Shown: positions 8,440-16,957 of the stretch, piece by piece
How the letters are laid out: every line of letters starts with the position of its first letter
How positions within the stretch are numbered: position 1 is the stretch's first letter
Virus record (IMG/VR): IMGVR_UViG_3300037963_006401
Coordinates: 1 to 22,381 of that record
DNA length: 22,381 nt
Reading direction: 5' to 3' (one strand)
DNA from: a virus
Made by a program: the position numbers and the translations under genes
Notes under the pieces: generated by a model
The model's input: the letters and a program-made list of their open reading frames with translations, nothing else
Told to the model about the DNA's origin: nothing
Databases searched by the model: none

Positions 8440-9645
8440 CTACGCTGCATATCCTGATCCAGCTGTTCCATTCAAATGGTTAGTTTCTGTTATTTCACTT
8501 AAGTCAGTAGCATTTCCTGTTGTCTGTATTATAATATATTGATTAGTAACTCCATTTGTACCAGTTCCCCATAAAAGTCCTCTAACATTATTAGATGTAG
8601 CTTGATCACTACCTCTATTGTAACTATTATTAGTTAAGTTACCAAAATCTGTTGAATTGCCTGTTGTATCCATTGTAATATATTGTATTCTATCTGTACC
8701 AGGTTGTGAGCCTTCATAACCGCCCATCCATAATCCTCTTGTTTCATCACTAGTTGAGTTAGGTTCTTGACTATTAGAAGCTAAATTACCAAAGTTTGTA
8801 CTATTTCCTGGAGTGTCTATTGTTATGTATTCTATTCTATTTTGTGGGAATAGTCCAGTAGTATCTGCTCCTCCAGTTAATGCTCTTGTAGCACTATTAC
8901 AGGCTGCTCCGTATCTACCTCTTCCTCCTGATACATCTCCAAAATCAATAGAGTTTCCGGGTGTATCTGGTGTAAAGTACTGTATAGTATCTACTGTAGG
9001 TGGAGTAACACCATATTGATAACCCATCATATGAAAAGCTCTTGATGTATTACCACAACCATTACCTCCATAAGTTAAAGTATCAAGCTCGCCAAAGTCT
9101 ATGGCATTGCCTGGTGTTGCAACTGTAATATAATCTACTGCATTATTAGTATCATTAATTGTAGTACTTCCTGTTTGGCCACCCATAATGAGAACTTTTG
9201 TTCCACTTGATGCAGCGGCTAAATTATTTCTCCCTATAGTTAGATCACCAAAATCTTGAGAATTATTAGTTGTAGTCATATTTAAATAAGATATATCATT
9301 TCTGCGTAGACTTCCTCCATAACCACCAGCGTAAATGGCTCTATCACCACCCCAATATGATGGTACATAATTAGGATCATTTATTGTCTTTAAATGATTT
9401 CCCATTCCTAAACCATGTGTACTACAATAATACATAATATTAGTAGGTGCACTATCAGGTACATTAAATGTAACTGTAGCTCCGGCCTGGCCAGGTGTAC
9501 CAGTAATTGTAACACCATGGGTATATTCGGTTGCTCCACTATCAGCAGTAAATCTCAAAGGATGACCTGCATTACTAGAATCACTCTGGTCAATAACGTA
9601 TGTGTTACCTCTTAGAAATTTTAATTTAGGTCTCTTAATTGCCAT
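8440..9645 (-). CDS. 401-aa fibre-like protein: cupredoxin domain joined directly to a six-repeat propeller
   Basis: This is the minimal form of the family. Residues 1-90 are the cupredoxin-like domain (H28, C74, H77, M81), and W98 opens six Kelch-like repeats with cores DFGDL, DFGEL, DFGDV, NFGNL, DFGNL and DLSEI, ending GYAA. Almost nothing separates the two domains. No signal peptide, membrane segment or enzyme motif is visible beyond the copper-ligand set. The ATG has an AAGGAAT ribosome binding site that overlaps the TAA of the 1968-aa gene, with a 10-nt spacer. It is presumably a virion surface or receptor-binding component by context. Confidence 0.8.
   Translation of the reverse strand: MAIKRPKLKFLRGNTYVIDQSDSSNAGHPLRFTADSGATEYTHGVTITGTPGQAGATVTFNVPDSAPTNIMYYCSTHGLGMGNHLKTINDPNYVPSYWGGDRAIYAGGYGGSLRRNDISYLNMTTTNNSQDFGDLTIGRNNLAAASSGTKVLIMGGQTGSTTINDTNNAVDYITVATPGNAIDFGELDTLTYGGNGCGNTSRAFHMMGYQYGVTPPTVDTIQYFTPDTPGNSIDFGDVSGGRGRYGAACNSATRALTGGADTTGLFPQNRIEYITIDTPGNSTNFGNLASNSQEPNSTSDETRGLWMGGYEGSQPGTDRIQYITMDTTGNSTDFGNLTNNSYNRGSDQATSNNVRGLLWGTGTNGVTNQYIIIQTTGNATDLSEITETNHLNGTAGSGYAA
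8443..9354 (-). repeat. Six-repeat Kelch-like propeller module, copy in the 401-aa protein
   Basis: Runs from WGGDRA to GYAA. The six units carry strands such as VDYITVATPGN and IEYITIDTPGN, each followed by a DFG-type turn. The last unit (DLSEI) is the most degenerate. Confidence 0.72.
9376..9645 (-). repeat. Cupredoxin-like domain, copy 1 (401-aa protein)
   Basis: Same unit as in the three downstream genes. H28 is in AGHPLRF, and C74, H77 and M81 are in YYCSTHGLGMGN. This is the only copy with Ser rather than Gly after the cysteine. Confidence 0.72.
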
Positions 9646-9655
9646 CTTTTATTCC

Positions 9656-12600
9656 TTAAGCCGCATTACCTGAACAAGCACCAGGTTGTTCTCCAGCATT
9701 TATTAAATCACCATGATCAGTTGCTGTAGCTGCACTACTAAAATTAAATCGATCTATATCTACTATATGAGGTGATCCAAAACCACCACCAAAAGTTGCG
9801 TATGTGCCATTTGACGAAGCTCCCATTGCTCTATTTACTCTATTTAAATTTCCAAAGTTAGTAGCATTGCCTGTCGTTTGAATAGTAATAACATCAGTAG
9901 TTGCTAAATTTAAAGAAGAGACATTTTCGTAACCACCTGCAATAAGTGCATGAGTTTTATCTGAAGTGGCTGTAGCATAAGCTCTATTATCTGATAAATT
10001 ACCAAATGTAGTAGATGTTCCAGGCGTAGAAAATGTGAAATACTGAATTAAACTATTATTATTATTGTTAGCAGTGTATCCACCTGCTATTATCATTCTC
10101 GTTTCATCATTTGCACCTGATGTATAACGTGCACCAGTAGCTAAAGTAAATGAACTTGCAGCTGCATTACCTGGAGTAGCAATTGTGATTGTATCTGTAC
10201 TAGTCATTTCTGCCCATGGTGATACACTTTGTTGACCACCTGTGATATATCCTGTTGTTCCGTCTGACGCACCGGCCGGTACGTTTTCTCTTTTGGTAGT
10301 TAGAGAACCAAAATCAGAAGAATTACCAATCGTCGCAAATGTAATATAGTCTATTTGATCAGTTCCATTATAATTATGCTCGCTATTACCTCCAGCATAT
10401 ACACCGTATGTCTTATCAGATACACAAACACCGCCACGTTTACCTGGTCCAAATCCATCTACTTGTCGATGAACATTACCAAAAACTGAAGCATTACCAG
10501 GAGTTGGTATACTAAAATAGTCTATTTTTTCTCCAGGTGTATTACCACCGAAGCCGCCCCACACGACTGCTCTATCTCCACCCCAGGCTATACTAACACC
10601 AGCTTGCAATTGAAATGCATTACCATAACCACCGCCGTATAGATCGTCTTGTGCAATTGAAACTATGTATGCACTATCAGCTGTATAACTACTATCACTA
10701 CTATCAGCTAGTATACCTTCGTTAATTGCTAATGCAAATACGTTACCTGTACTCGCTGTACGTGGGTCATTAGAATATAATAATCCGGTTTCAACAGTAG
10801 AGATAAGATGTGTAGCCGATGATCTAAAGTATGAGTTATCACTATCAGCAGGGAATATGTAAGGTCTATTATTACTATCTTTAGTAAGATCCCAACCAAA
10901 TATTATGTTACCCATAATCGTATTACCTGCAGAGTCAACTTTATTTTGAGCACCTGTATACAACATACCATTAGGTGTAGTTGCAATACCTCCTAGGTCA
11001 GTTGTACTAATATGATTATCACCAGAATCTGGGAAGTAAATTAATTCCCAAGATGCTGAATCGACAGTTTGTAAATCCCAAGCTGTATTTAAATCAAATT
11101 GCCATATTAATCTATTATAGTTACCTGAACCGTAATCAGTTGCCCACATTCTTGTACCAGAATCATTAAAATCAAAATCAAAGAATGCAGTAGCACTTGC
11201 ACCTTTTGTTATTGAATAATCTCTCCAAGATCCAGAATCCCAATTTCTTAGAGAAAATAAATCTGCACTTTCGCCATACCAATTTTCTATTGAATGAACA
11301 TTATATGGTTCAGGTAAATTGTATATTAACATATTATCGGTATAACCAGGATCATACCATATTAGTTTATTACCATTATCCGCAAATCTTGAATGCTTAA
11401 CAAATTGTCCAATATAAGTATTGTGAGTATTCTGCAACCATTGTTGCAATCCTCCATTATTATGCGTGCTTATTTGTGTTTGTAATGGAGTAGTATTGTT
11501 TATAGAATTTAGATCAAATGCTGAATCTAAATAAAATGTTGTCCAATAAGCATATGATGGATTTGTTGAAGTCGATTGATGAACCGTTACTTCAGTACCT
11601 GAATCATTAAACATTAAATCAGAAGTACCTCGTCTACCTGAATAATCAGTTGATCCAACTGTAAACGCATTTGTAGCTTCAGTACCGTTTTTAATACTCA
11701 TACTAGAATCTAATACGGCTGACGTAATGTCATATGAATCAGCTAAATTATAGTAATGAGCTTCAACAAAGTTTGAATTTGTTAAAAATAATTTAGTACC
11801 ATTGTCATGAAATTGAATTCTATCAGGCTGCAAAGACATAAAAGGTGCAATATAACTACTAGAATATTGCGATGGTCTTTCACCAACATCACCAGATATA
11901 ACTTTGTTTGACAATGTACCAGGTGTATATTGCAATGGCACATAGTTTGTATTTTCTAATTTATATTCTACGATACCATTCTGAGTAGTATATGATCCAT
12001 TAATTTTAACACCATCACCGCCAATAAATAAACTTCCTCTCGATTCGTTCCAATGTAAACTCGTCGGAATATTAAATTTTGTTACAGCAAATCGTGTACC
12101 GTTATAAGTAGCAGTTTTTGGATTATATGGAGTAGTCAAAGTTAATTCATATAACCATCTTGAACTTCTACTTAATAACCATACTTTATTACCATAGTCA
12201 TTCATTTCAAAATCACTAAAATTGCTTTCATTAATACCGTGATAGTTATTGATTAATCCTTTTAGATCTTTACCACCCACATAATTAGCTGCCCAACCAG
12301 GTGCAACATATTTGTTAGGATAAGTTGTGTTGTTAGTACCATAACTATAATATCCATCAGCCGAATACTTATCACCCGGTTGTGACCAGACTGCTAATTG
12401 TGCTCCTTTAGATGAACCATAGCCTTTAGAGAATAGTCCGAAATAAGCGCCGCTATTTCCTAACCATCTTATGCATCCTCTAATATCACGAGCATCGACG
12501 TCGCTATCTAAAACAAGATCTAAATCATCAAAATGATATGATATAGTCTGTGCATTATTTGTACTTTGAGTGCTAAATGCTCCAGGAGTTGTTTGTTGAT

Positions 12601-15562
12601 GATACCTTGGAAAATTTTGCATTGCATCAATATTATTAATATTATTCGGATGTATTTTATGTGGAGAATAAAAGCCATGTCCACCACTATAATTTTGATA
12701 TGATGATACAGTATCTTTATAAGGTTCTATAAAACCCATATTTGAATGATGATCCCAACCACTGCCATTCACTCCCCATGTAATAGCAGTTGTATTACTT
12801 GCAGTAGTTTCTATATCGTACGGAGTATTTAATGGGCCGTATTGAATTAGTAAATCATTACCTGACATATACAAATAATTACCATCACCAGTAAACGTAA
12901 AATTAGTTGGAACTGGAACTTGGCTTTCATAATATGTGTATTTTAATTGTGTATAAGCACCTTCACTATCAATCAACGAAATACTATATGGAACTGAACT
13001 ACTCACAGGTGGTGGAGGTGTAACATAATGTGGGCTATTCGGATCAGCCTGTGTGATTTGTTTCCAGGCTGTTAATGAAGAATTAGCCATATAAGCTTCG
13101 GCCCATGCATCAGCACTGTCTGCTTGTACCATAGGCTTGACTGAAATATCTGGATGCGTAATAAAAGATGAACCAGCACTATCTCCAGATGTGCCAAATT
13201 CAACAATATTAAATTGTGATGTACCTGTCCAACCACTATCTACTGGAATATCTTCCATAGTATTAGTCAGTACATATATTTTAGATCCGTCAGGATGCAT
13301 ACCAAATGCACCTCTGATGCCCATCTTAGTAGGTGCACCTGAGTCTGCTCTATTTGTTAATTCTATTTGGCTATGATAACTCATAGTTGATAAATCATAA
13401 GGAGATGATAGATCTGTTCTTAATAGAGTTTTTCTCCAACCATTTAGACCATTACCATAACCTGATGATGAACTATCATAATCAGAATCTGAGAATTGGT
13501 TATGCAAGAAATAACGTCTTGTACCGTCATGGTTAAACATAGAACCTGCAGTAAATGCAAGTTTATATTCAAATTGATTTACATAGCCAGATGAATCTGG
13601 TATATTATTTGTATGATATGTTCGAGAGCTAAGAGTGCCAATATCATATGGAGTAGTAAAAGTTAATTCGTCTACTGGTCCATTAACTCCTAGTTTACCA
13701 ACCGCCATCTTACGACCGCTATCATACCATTCCATAGAATAGGTATTATTTAAATTAGCACTTGAATTAACTGTTACATTATTTTGAGCAACTGTATATC
13801 CATATGGAACTGAACCAACAAGGCCTTTTTCGTAAGTTGCTGTTGTAATATCCCATGAATCAGATAAGTTAAACTGATTTAATATATCTCTATCAGCTTC
13901 AACAACATACATCTTAGTACCGTGTGGATTAAACGCAACCGCACTTAATCTCTGACCACCATAGAATTGATCTGAATCTGCATTTGAATAAAAAGATCTG
14001 GCAAATACTGTACTTAAGTCTGCTCTTTCTTCATCACCGTCTGATATAGAAGATATATCATATGGTGATTCTAGTTTAGCACCGTATACTATTGCACTTG
14101 AATCAGCATAATTTAAATTCGTATAGTATGCTCTTCGACCATTTTCACCAAATACTATATTAGATGGGTCTGAAAGTCCAGGTACATCGGATAAAACAAG
14201 TGGGTAGTTTCTGATATAACTAATAGAACCGATACTAGTACCGAAGTTTGTAGCTGCACTATCCCATACCATAGATGTAGCAGACCTAGAAACTTGAGTA
14301 GAAAATGCCACATCAGTCATAAATCCAGCATCGACACTATCACCCAGTCGTGGTGCTGCACTATCGCCTGGTTGTAGAGCTGAACTAGTTGGAGCTGTTT
14401 CACTAGATGGATTTAATTCATAATTGCCTTCAGGAATACCTAAATGTATAAATCCATCACCTGCTAATGTTAAAGTATCTCCAGCCGTTTGAGGCGTATA
14501 TGTCACTTGTATTGCATCAGTAACACTATCTGTACTATGTGTACTTACGGCAAATCCAGGTATATTTAAATCTCTTACACCTTCAATATAGTTTTTATCA
14601 TCTTCATCAGCAACAAACTGATATGATACACCATTTGCAATAATCTTATATGTTTTAGGAAATACAAATGCAGGATCGCTACTAGCACCTCGAACAGTCA
14701 TTTGAGTTGCTGGCGCAGATGCAACGACTGCGGCCGCAGCTTCTTCTTGAACTATGCTTGCAACTTCTGGTTCACCAAATGGATTTGATTCTGAAAAATC
14801 TAAGAAATCTTGTGTTTCTTCGTTAAACTCGTCTGATACATCTCCAGCGATCTCAGGTCTTGTGACCTTTGTAATTTTACGACTAGCACCTGAGTTAGAA
14901 CCTGTAATTGTAAGTCCTGAACTTGGCTCAACAAAAGTACCGTCATCATTTGCTGTGTGAATTAAAGATAGTGTTTGACTACTTTCTATAAAATTACCAA
15001 CCTCACCACTTACAACTGCTCCATTAGCATCGGCTTGAATCGTTACATCTTCACCACGCTCAAAATTAGTACTTGGAAATGGAGGATCGATAGTAACGAC
15101 AGGTGGATTATCTGAATCATAGAAGTTGCCGCTGTCTGAAACGTTTACTTTTGTAACTGTACCTGTTGCCGAGTCAAATTCTAATGTTACTGCAGCCGCA
15201 AAGTCTGTTTTAGGATCAGTAGACTTTGCAATTGTAACTGTAGGAGTTGTCGAATAACCTGAACCTGGATTTGTAATCGTAACGCCTGTAACTTCACCAT
15301 TCGAAATTTGTGCAGTACCTGTTGCTTGTACACCACCAGAATCTGGTGCACTTAAAGTAACAGCTGGAGGCGTTGAATAAAAATTACCACCACTATCTAG
15401 ATTAACAGAATTTACTGTACCATTTACGTTTAGAGCCGCCGTTCCCTGAGCTTCTTGCTTAGGAGCAGCTGGCGGTGAAATGGTTACCGCAGGTTTTTCA
15501 GTATATTGATCACCAGGACTTGTTACACTAACTCGACGTAATCTTTTCCATCTATGAGACAT
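9656..15562 (-). CDS. 1968-aa giant fibre-like virion protein with N-terminal repeats and two kinds of beta-propeller
   Basis: Residues 1-165 contain about four repeats of the form V-x-x-V-x-x-x-x-x-G-x-x-Y-x-x-PP-x-VTI, a pattern common in marine phage fibre proteins. Residues about 165-275 hold a 'GxF ... GLTITGSNSGASRK' type linker and an acidic segment. From about 470 to 1590 there are many WD40/lactonase-like units, each with a DGTKMY-type turn and a (S/T)P(Y/W)D(I/L)-x-(S/T) turn; at least nine of the latter can be counted. A linker module precedes W1660, which opens six Kelch-like repeats ending GNAA. It lacks the cupredoxin-like domain of its neighbours. The start overlaps the gene 14 stop as TAATG, so translation is coupled to the neck gene. 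It may be a neck- or tail-attached fibre; this is inference. Confidence 0.82.
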   Translation of the reverse strand: MSHRWKRLRRVSVTSPGDQYTEKPAVTISPPAAPKQEAQGTAALNVNGTVNSVNLDSGGNFYSTPPAVTLSAPDSGGVQATGTAQISNGEVTGVTITNPGSGYSTTPTVTIAKSTDPKTDFAAAVTLEFDSATGTVTKVNVSDSGNFYDSDNPPVVTIDPPFPSTNFERGEDVTIQADANGAVVSGEVGNFIESSQTLSLIHTANDDGTFVEPSSGLTITGSNSGASRKITKVTRPEIAGDVSDEFNEETQDFLDFSESNPFGEPEVASIVQEEAAAAVVASAPATQMTVRGASSDPAFVFPKTYKIIANGVSYQFVADEDDKNYIEGVRDLNIPGFAVSTHSTDSVTDAIQVTYTPQTAGDTLTLAGDGFIHLGIPEGNYELNPSSETAPTSSALQPGDSAAPRLGDSVDAGFMTDVAFSTQVSRSATSMVWDSAATNFGTSIGSISYIRNYPLVLSDVPGLSDPSNIVFGENGRRAYYTNLNYADSSAIVYGAKLESPYDISSISDGDEERADLSTVFARSFYSNADSDQFYGGQRLSAVAFNPHGTKMYVVEADRDILNQFNLSDSWDITTATYEKGLVGSVPYGYTVAQNNVTVNSSANLNNTYSMEWYDSGRKMAVGKLGVNGPVDELTFTTPYDIGTLSSRTYHTNNIPDSSGYVNQFEYKLAFTAGSMFNHDGTRRYFLHNQFSDSDYDSSSSGYGNGLNGWRKTLLRTDLSSPYDLSTMSYHSQIELTNRADSGAPTKMGIRGAFGMHPDGSKIYVLTNTMEDIPVDSGWTGTSQFNIVEFGTSGDSAGSSFITHPDISVKPMVQADSADAWAEAYMANSSLTAWKQITQADPNSPHYVTPPPPVSSSVPYSISLIDSEGAYTQLKYTYYESQVPVPTNFTFTGDGNYLYMSGNDLLIQYGPLNTPYDIETTASNTTAITWGVNGSGWDHHSNMGFIEPYKDTVSSYQNYSGGHGFYSPHKIHPNNINNIDAMQNFPRYHQQTTPGAFSTQSTNNAQTISYHFDDLDLVLDSDVDARDIRGCIRWLGNSGAYFGLFSKGYGSSKGAQLAVWSQPGDKYSADGYYSYGTNNTTYPNKYVAPGWAANYVGGKDLKGLINNYHGINESNFSDFEMNDYGNKVWLLSRSSRWLYELTLTTPYNPKTATYNGTRFAVTKFNIPTSLHWNESRGSLFIGGDGVKINGSYTTQNGIVEYKLENTNYVPLQYTPGTLSNKVISGDVGERPSQYSSSYIAPFMSLQPDRIQFHDNGTKLFLTNSNFVEAHYYNLADSYDITSAVLDSSMSIKNGTEATNAFTVGSTDYSGRRGTSDLMFNDSGTEVTVHQSTSTNPSYAYWTTFYLDSAFDLNSINNTTPLQTQISTHNNGGLQQWLQNTHNTYIGQFVKHSRFADNGNKLIWYDPGYTDNMLIYNLPEPYNVHSIENWYGESADLFSLRNWDSGSWRDYSITKGASATAFFDFDFNDSGTRMWATDYGSGNYNRLIWQFDLNTAWDLQTVDSASWELIYFPDSGDNHISTTDLGGIATTPNGMLYTGAQNKVDSAGNTIMGNIIFGWDLTKDSNNRPYIFPADSDNSYFRSSATHLISTVETGLLYSNDPRTASTGNVFALAINEGILADSSDSSYTADSAYIVSIAQDDLYGGGYGNAFQLQAGVSIAWGGDRAVVWGGFGGNTPGEKIDYFSIPTPGNASVFGNVHRQVDGFGPGKRGGVCVSDKTYGVYAGGNSEHNYNGTDQIDYITFATIGNSSDFGSLTTKRENVPAGASDGTTGYITGGQQSVSPWAEMTSTDTITIATPGNAAASSFTLATGARYTSGANDETRMIIAGGYTANNNNNSLIQYFTFSTPGTSTTFGNLSDNRAYATATSDKTHALIAGGYENVSSLNLATTDVITIQTTGNATNFGNLNRVNRAMGASSNGTYATFGGGFGSPHIVDIDRFNFSSAATATDHGDLINAGEQPGACSGNAA
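9659..10585 (-). repeat. Six-repeat Kelch-like propeller module, copy in the 1968-aa protein
   Basis: Runs from WGGDRA to GNAA with six units (VFGNV, DFGSL, SSFTL, TFGNL, NFGNL, DHGDL). It is the same C-terminal module as in three of the four cupredoxin-bearing proteins, although the N-terminus of this protein is unrelated to theirs. Confidence 0.72.
10586..10811 (-). repeat. Linker module shared with the 527-aa protein (giant gene copy)
   Basis: About 75 codons containing VFALAINEG, an Asp/Ser-rich stretch and DDLYGGGYG, placed directly before the WGG of the six-repeat propeller. It matches the linker at 7902-8111 in pattern and position. Confidence 0.6.
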
Positions 15563-16155
15563 TAATCAAGCTCCACTTTAGCTGCCGCAGTAATACCCTG
15601 CGTGAGTGTTAACTCATATCTAAATGCTGCGTCTTGTTCTAGTTGTGTAATGGCATCATTATTAACATCAAAGTCTTCATCATTGTATTCGAATAATTCG
15701 CATTGTAATTTAAATACTGGTAGGTTATTTAATTGATAAAAAGGTTGCTCATGCTCAACATGCATGATTTGAAATATTTTCTTTGAGAATGGCGTAAAAA
15801 CTAAATCGCCCTCGAGAGGACGAATACCTTGAATCTCATTATCATATCTCATAACGGTTTGTTGCCATCTACGCTTAGCAACAGTAAATGTAACTTGGTC
15901 TCTTATTTCAACACCAAATTTTGTAAATAGATCTCCTTCACCATCGAAGCCATCGATGTTGTCTACATACATTTCTAACAAATAATTAGAATTAAATTTT
16001 GATACAGGATCTTCTCTGAAAACATCGTCAACATTCACTAAATCACGTGGCAAATAATATAAGTCTTGTCCATATATTTTAATGGACTCTATAATTAAAT
16101 CTTCATATAAATTCTGTTCAGACCTTGCACCAGCACTGAAATAAAGATTTCGCAT
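15562..16155 (-). CDS. 14: Neck protein (T4 gp14-like)
   Basis: This 197-aa protein is a head completion/neck component; in T4, gp14 joins gp13 to close the packaged head and receive the tail. The N-terminus has NLYFSAGARSEQNLYEDLI and IYGQDLYYLPR, features seen in gp14 of marine T4-like phages, followed by VEIRDQVTFTVAKRRW (about residues 82-97) and a LEGDLVFTPF-like segment (here PLEGDLVFTPF, about 113-123). It is shorter than T4 gp14 (256 aa). The ATG lies 4 nt after the gene 13 stop, with an AGGA ribosome binding site overlapping that stop. Its own stop overlaps the 1968-aa gene start. Confidence 0.87.
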   Translation of the reverse strand: MRNLYFSAGARSEQNLYEDLIIESIKIYGQDLYYLPRDLVNVDDVFREDPVSKFNSNYLLEMYVDNIDGFDGEGDLFTKFGVEIRDQVTFTVAKRRWQQTVMRYDNEIQGIRPLEGDLVFTPFSKKIFQIMHVEHEQPFYQLNNLPVFKLQCELFEYNDEDFDVNNDAITQLEQDAAFRYELTLTQGITAAAKVELD

Positions 16156-16159
16156 ATTC

Positions 16160-16912
16160 TTATCCTATGAAAAACGATACTGGGTCTTCGTGTTCTAGTC
16201 TTAACTCCTCTTGCAATCGTAAAATTTCTTGAGTTGCCGCTTCATATATAGCATCGCCGTTCATTGTGACACCGCCAGGAAGTTGCATTCCTGAGAACTT
16301 CATTAAGTTTGACCCCCATTGTTGTTTTATCAACTGAGTGCCATATAGCTTTAACCATTTGTCATTCCATACACTATTATGTGCTGCTTCATCTATTTTT
16401 ATTAAAGCTTCAATTACAACGTATTTATTTTCTTTGAGTGTTTCATCTTCGAAATCACCGTGAATATAAACCCGTTGCTGATGATATGAATAATCGTGTT
16501 GAGGATGACCATTTAATGTCATATCTAACAATTGTGTATATTGTTGTATCTGACTAAAATATCCAACGTCTCCAAGGAATGATGTCATGTTTGTAATGTC
16601 ATGAAGCATCAATTGATACTTAACGTCAAACATGGTTGACCCTTGGCTAGAGATCATAAATGGCAAGACTCTCTTAACTTGTAGGACATTTGCTGGCATG
16701 GCTATATACTTATTTGTAATATCAGTTGCTGTTAACTGATGCTTAATATAAGTACGTAACATTGAATCGTTGTGATATTCTCTGTAATACTCTAAAGCTT
16801 GATCTACTCGATCATCTATCTGATCTTCGTCTACATTTATTTCTATTACAGGATCGCCTAGTGCTCTTTTGCAATAGTCGATATAAGTATCTCTTGTTGT
16901 TGGAATGGCCAT
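16160..16912 (-). CDS. 13: Neck protein (T4 gp13-like)
   Basis: This 250-aa head completion protein matches gp13 of marine T4-like phages. The best evidence is the N-terminal segment TRDTYIDYCKRALGDPVIEI, then NVDEDQIDDRVDQALEYYRE (about residues 26-45), which is highly typical of the family. T4 gp13 is longer (309 aa). The gp13-gp14 pair is in T4 order and direction. The ATG at 16912 has an AGGAT ribosome binding site with a 6-nt gap and an exact late promoter box 29 nt upstream, so this gene probably leads the late transcript for the neck and fibre genes. Confidence 0.88.
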   Translation of the reverse strand: MAIPTTRDTYIDYCKRALGDPVIEINVDEDQIDDRVDQALEYYREYHNDSMLRTYIKHQLTATDITNKYIAMPANVLQVKRVLPFMISSQGSTMFDVKYQLMLHDITNMTSFLGDVGYFSQIQQYTQLLDMTLNGHPQHDYSYHQQRVYIHGDFEDETLKENKYVVIEALIKIDEAAHNSVWNDKWLKLYGTQLIKQQWGSNLMKFSGMQLPGGVTMNGDAIYEAATQEILRLQEELRLEHEDPVSFFIG

Positions 16913-16923
16913 TTTAATATCCT

Positions 16924-16943
16924 ATAGAGTTTATTTACTCTAT
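16924..16943 (-). other. Perfect 7-bp inverted repeat between the late promoter and the gene 13 ribosome binding site
   Basis: On the minus strand ATAGAGT, a 6-nt AT loop and ACTCTAT form a perfect hairpin. It begins inside the late promoter box (sharing its last bases) and ends at the base before the AGGAT ribosome binding site. There is no following U-run, so it does not look like an intrinsic terminator. Read-through RNA from the oxygenase genes could form the whole hairpin, while RNA started at the late promoter would probably lack its 5' half. Confidence 0.55.
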
Positions 16944-16948
16944 TTATA
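16941..16948 (-). promoter_or_regulatory. T4-type late promoter for genes 13, 14 and the fibre block
   Basis: An exact TATAAATA on the minus strand, the T4 late consensus recognised by the phage sigma factor gp55 in T4. It lies in the only sizeable gap of the left operon, 29 nt before the gene 13 ATG. Confidence 0.72.
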
Positions 16949-16957
16949 TTAATTTTT

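Noticed and set aside
1729-10585. Many regularly spaced similar DNA words on the fibre genes, resembling a repeat array
   Set aside because: The units are about 150 nt, diverged and in frame with protein repeats. There are no short identical repeats with unique spacers, so this is not a CRISPR array.
13137-14960. Plus-strand open frames within the 1968-aa gene (for example 13137-13376 and 14754-14960)
   Set aside because: They have no ribosome binding sites, promoters or recognisable protein features and lie fully opposite a well-supported gene with low-complexity codons.
16924-16943. Intrinsic terminator after the oxygenase genes
   Set aside because: The stem is short and AT-rich and is followed by AGGATATTAAA rather than a U-run on the transcribed strand.
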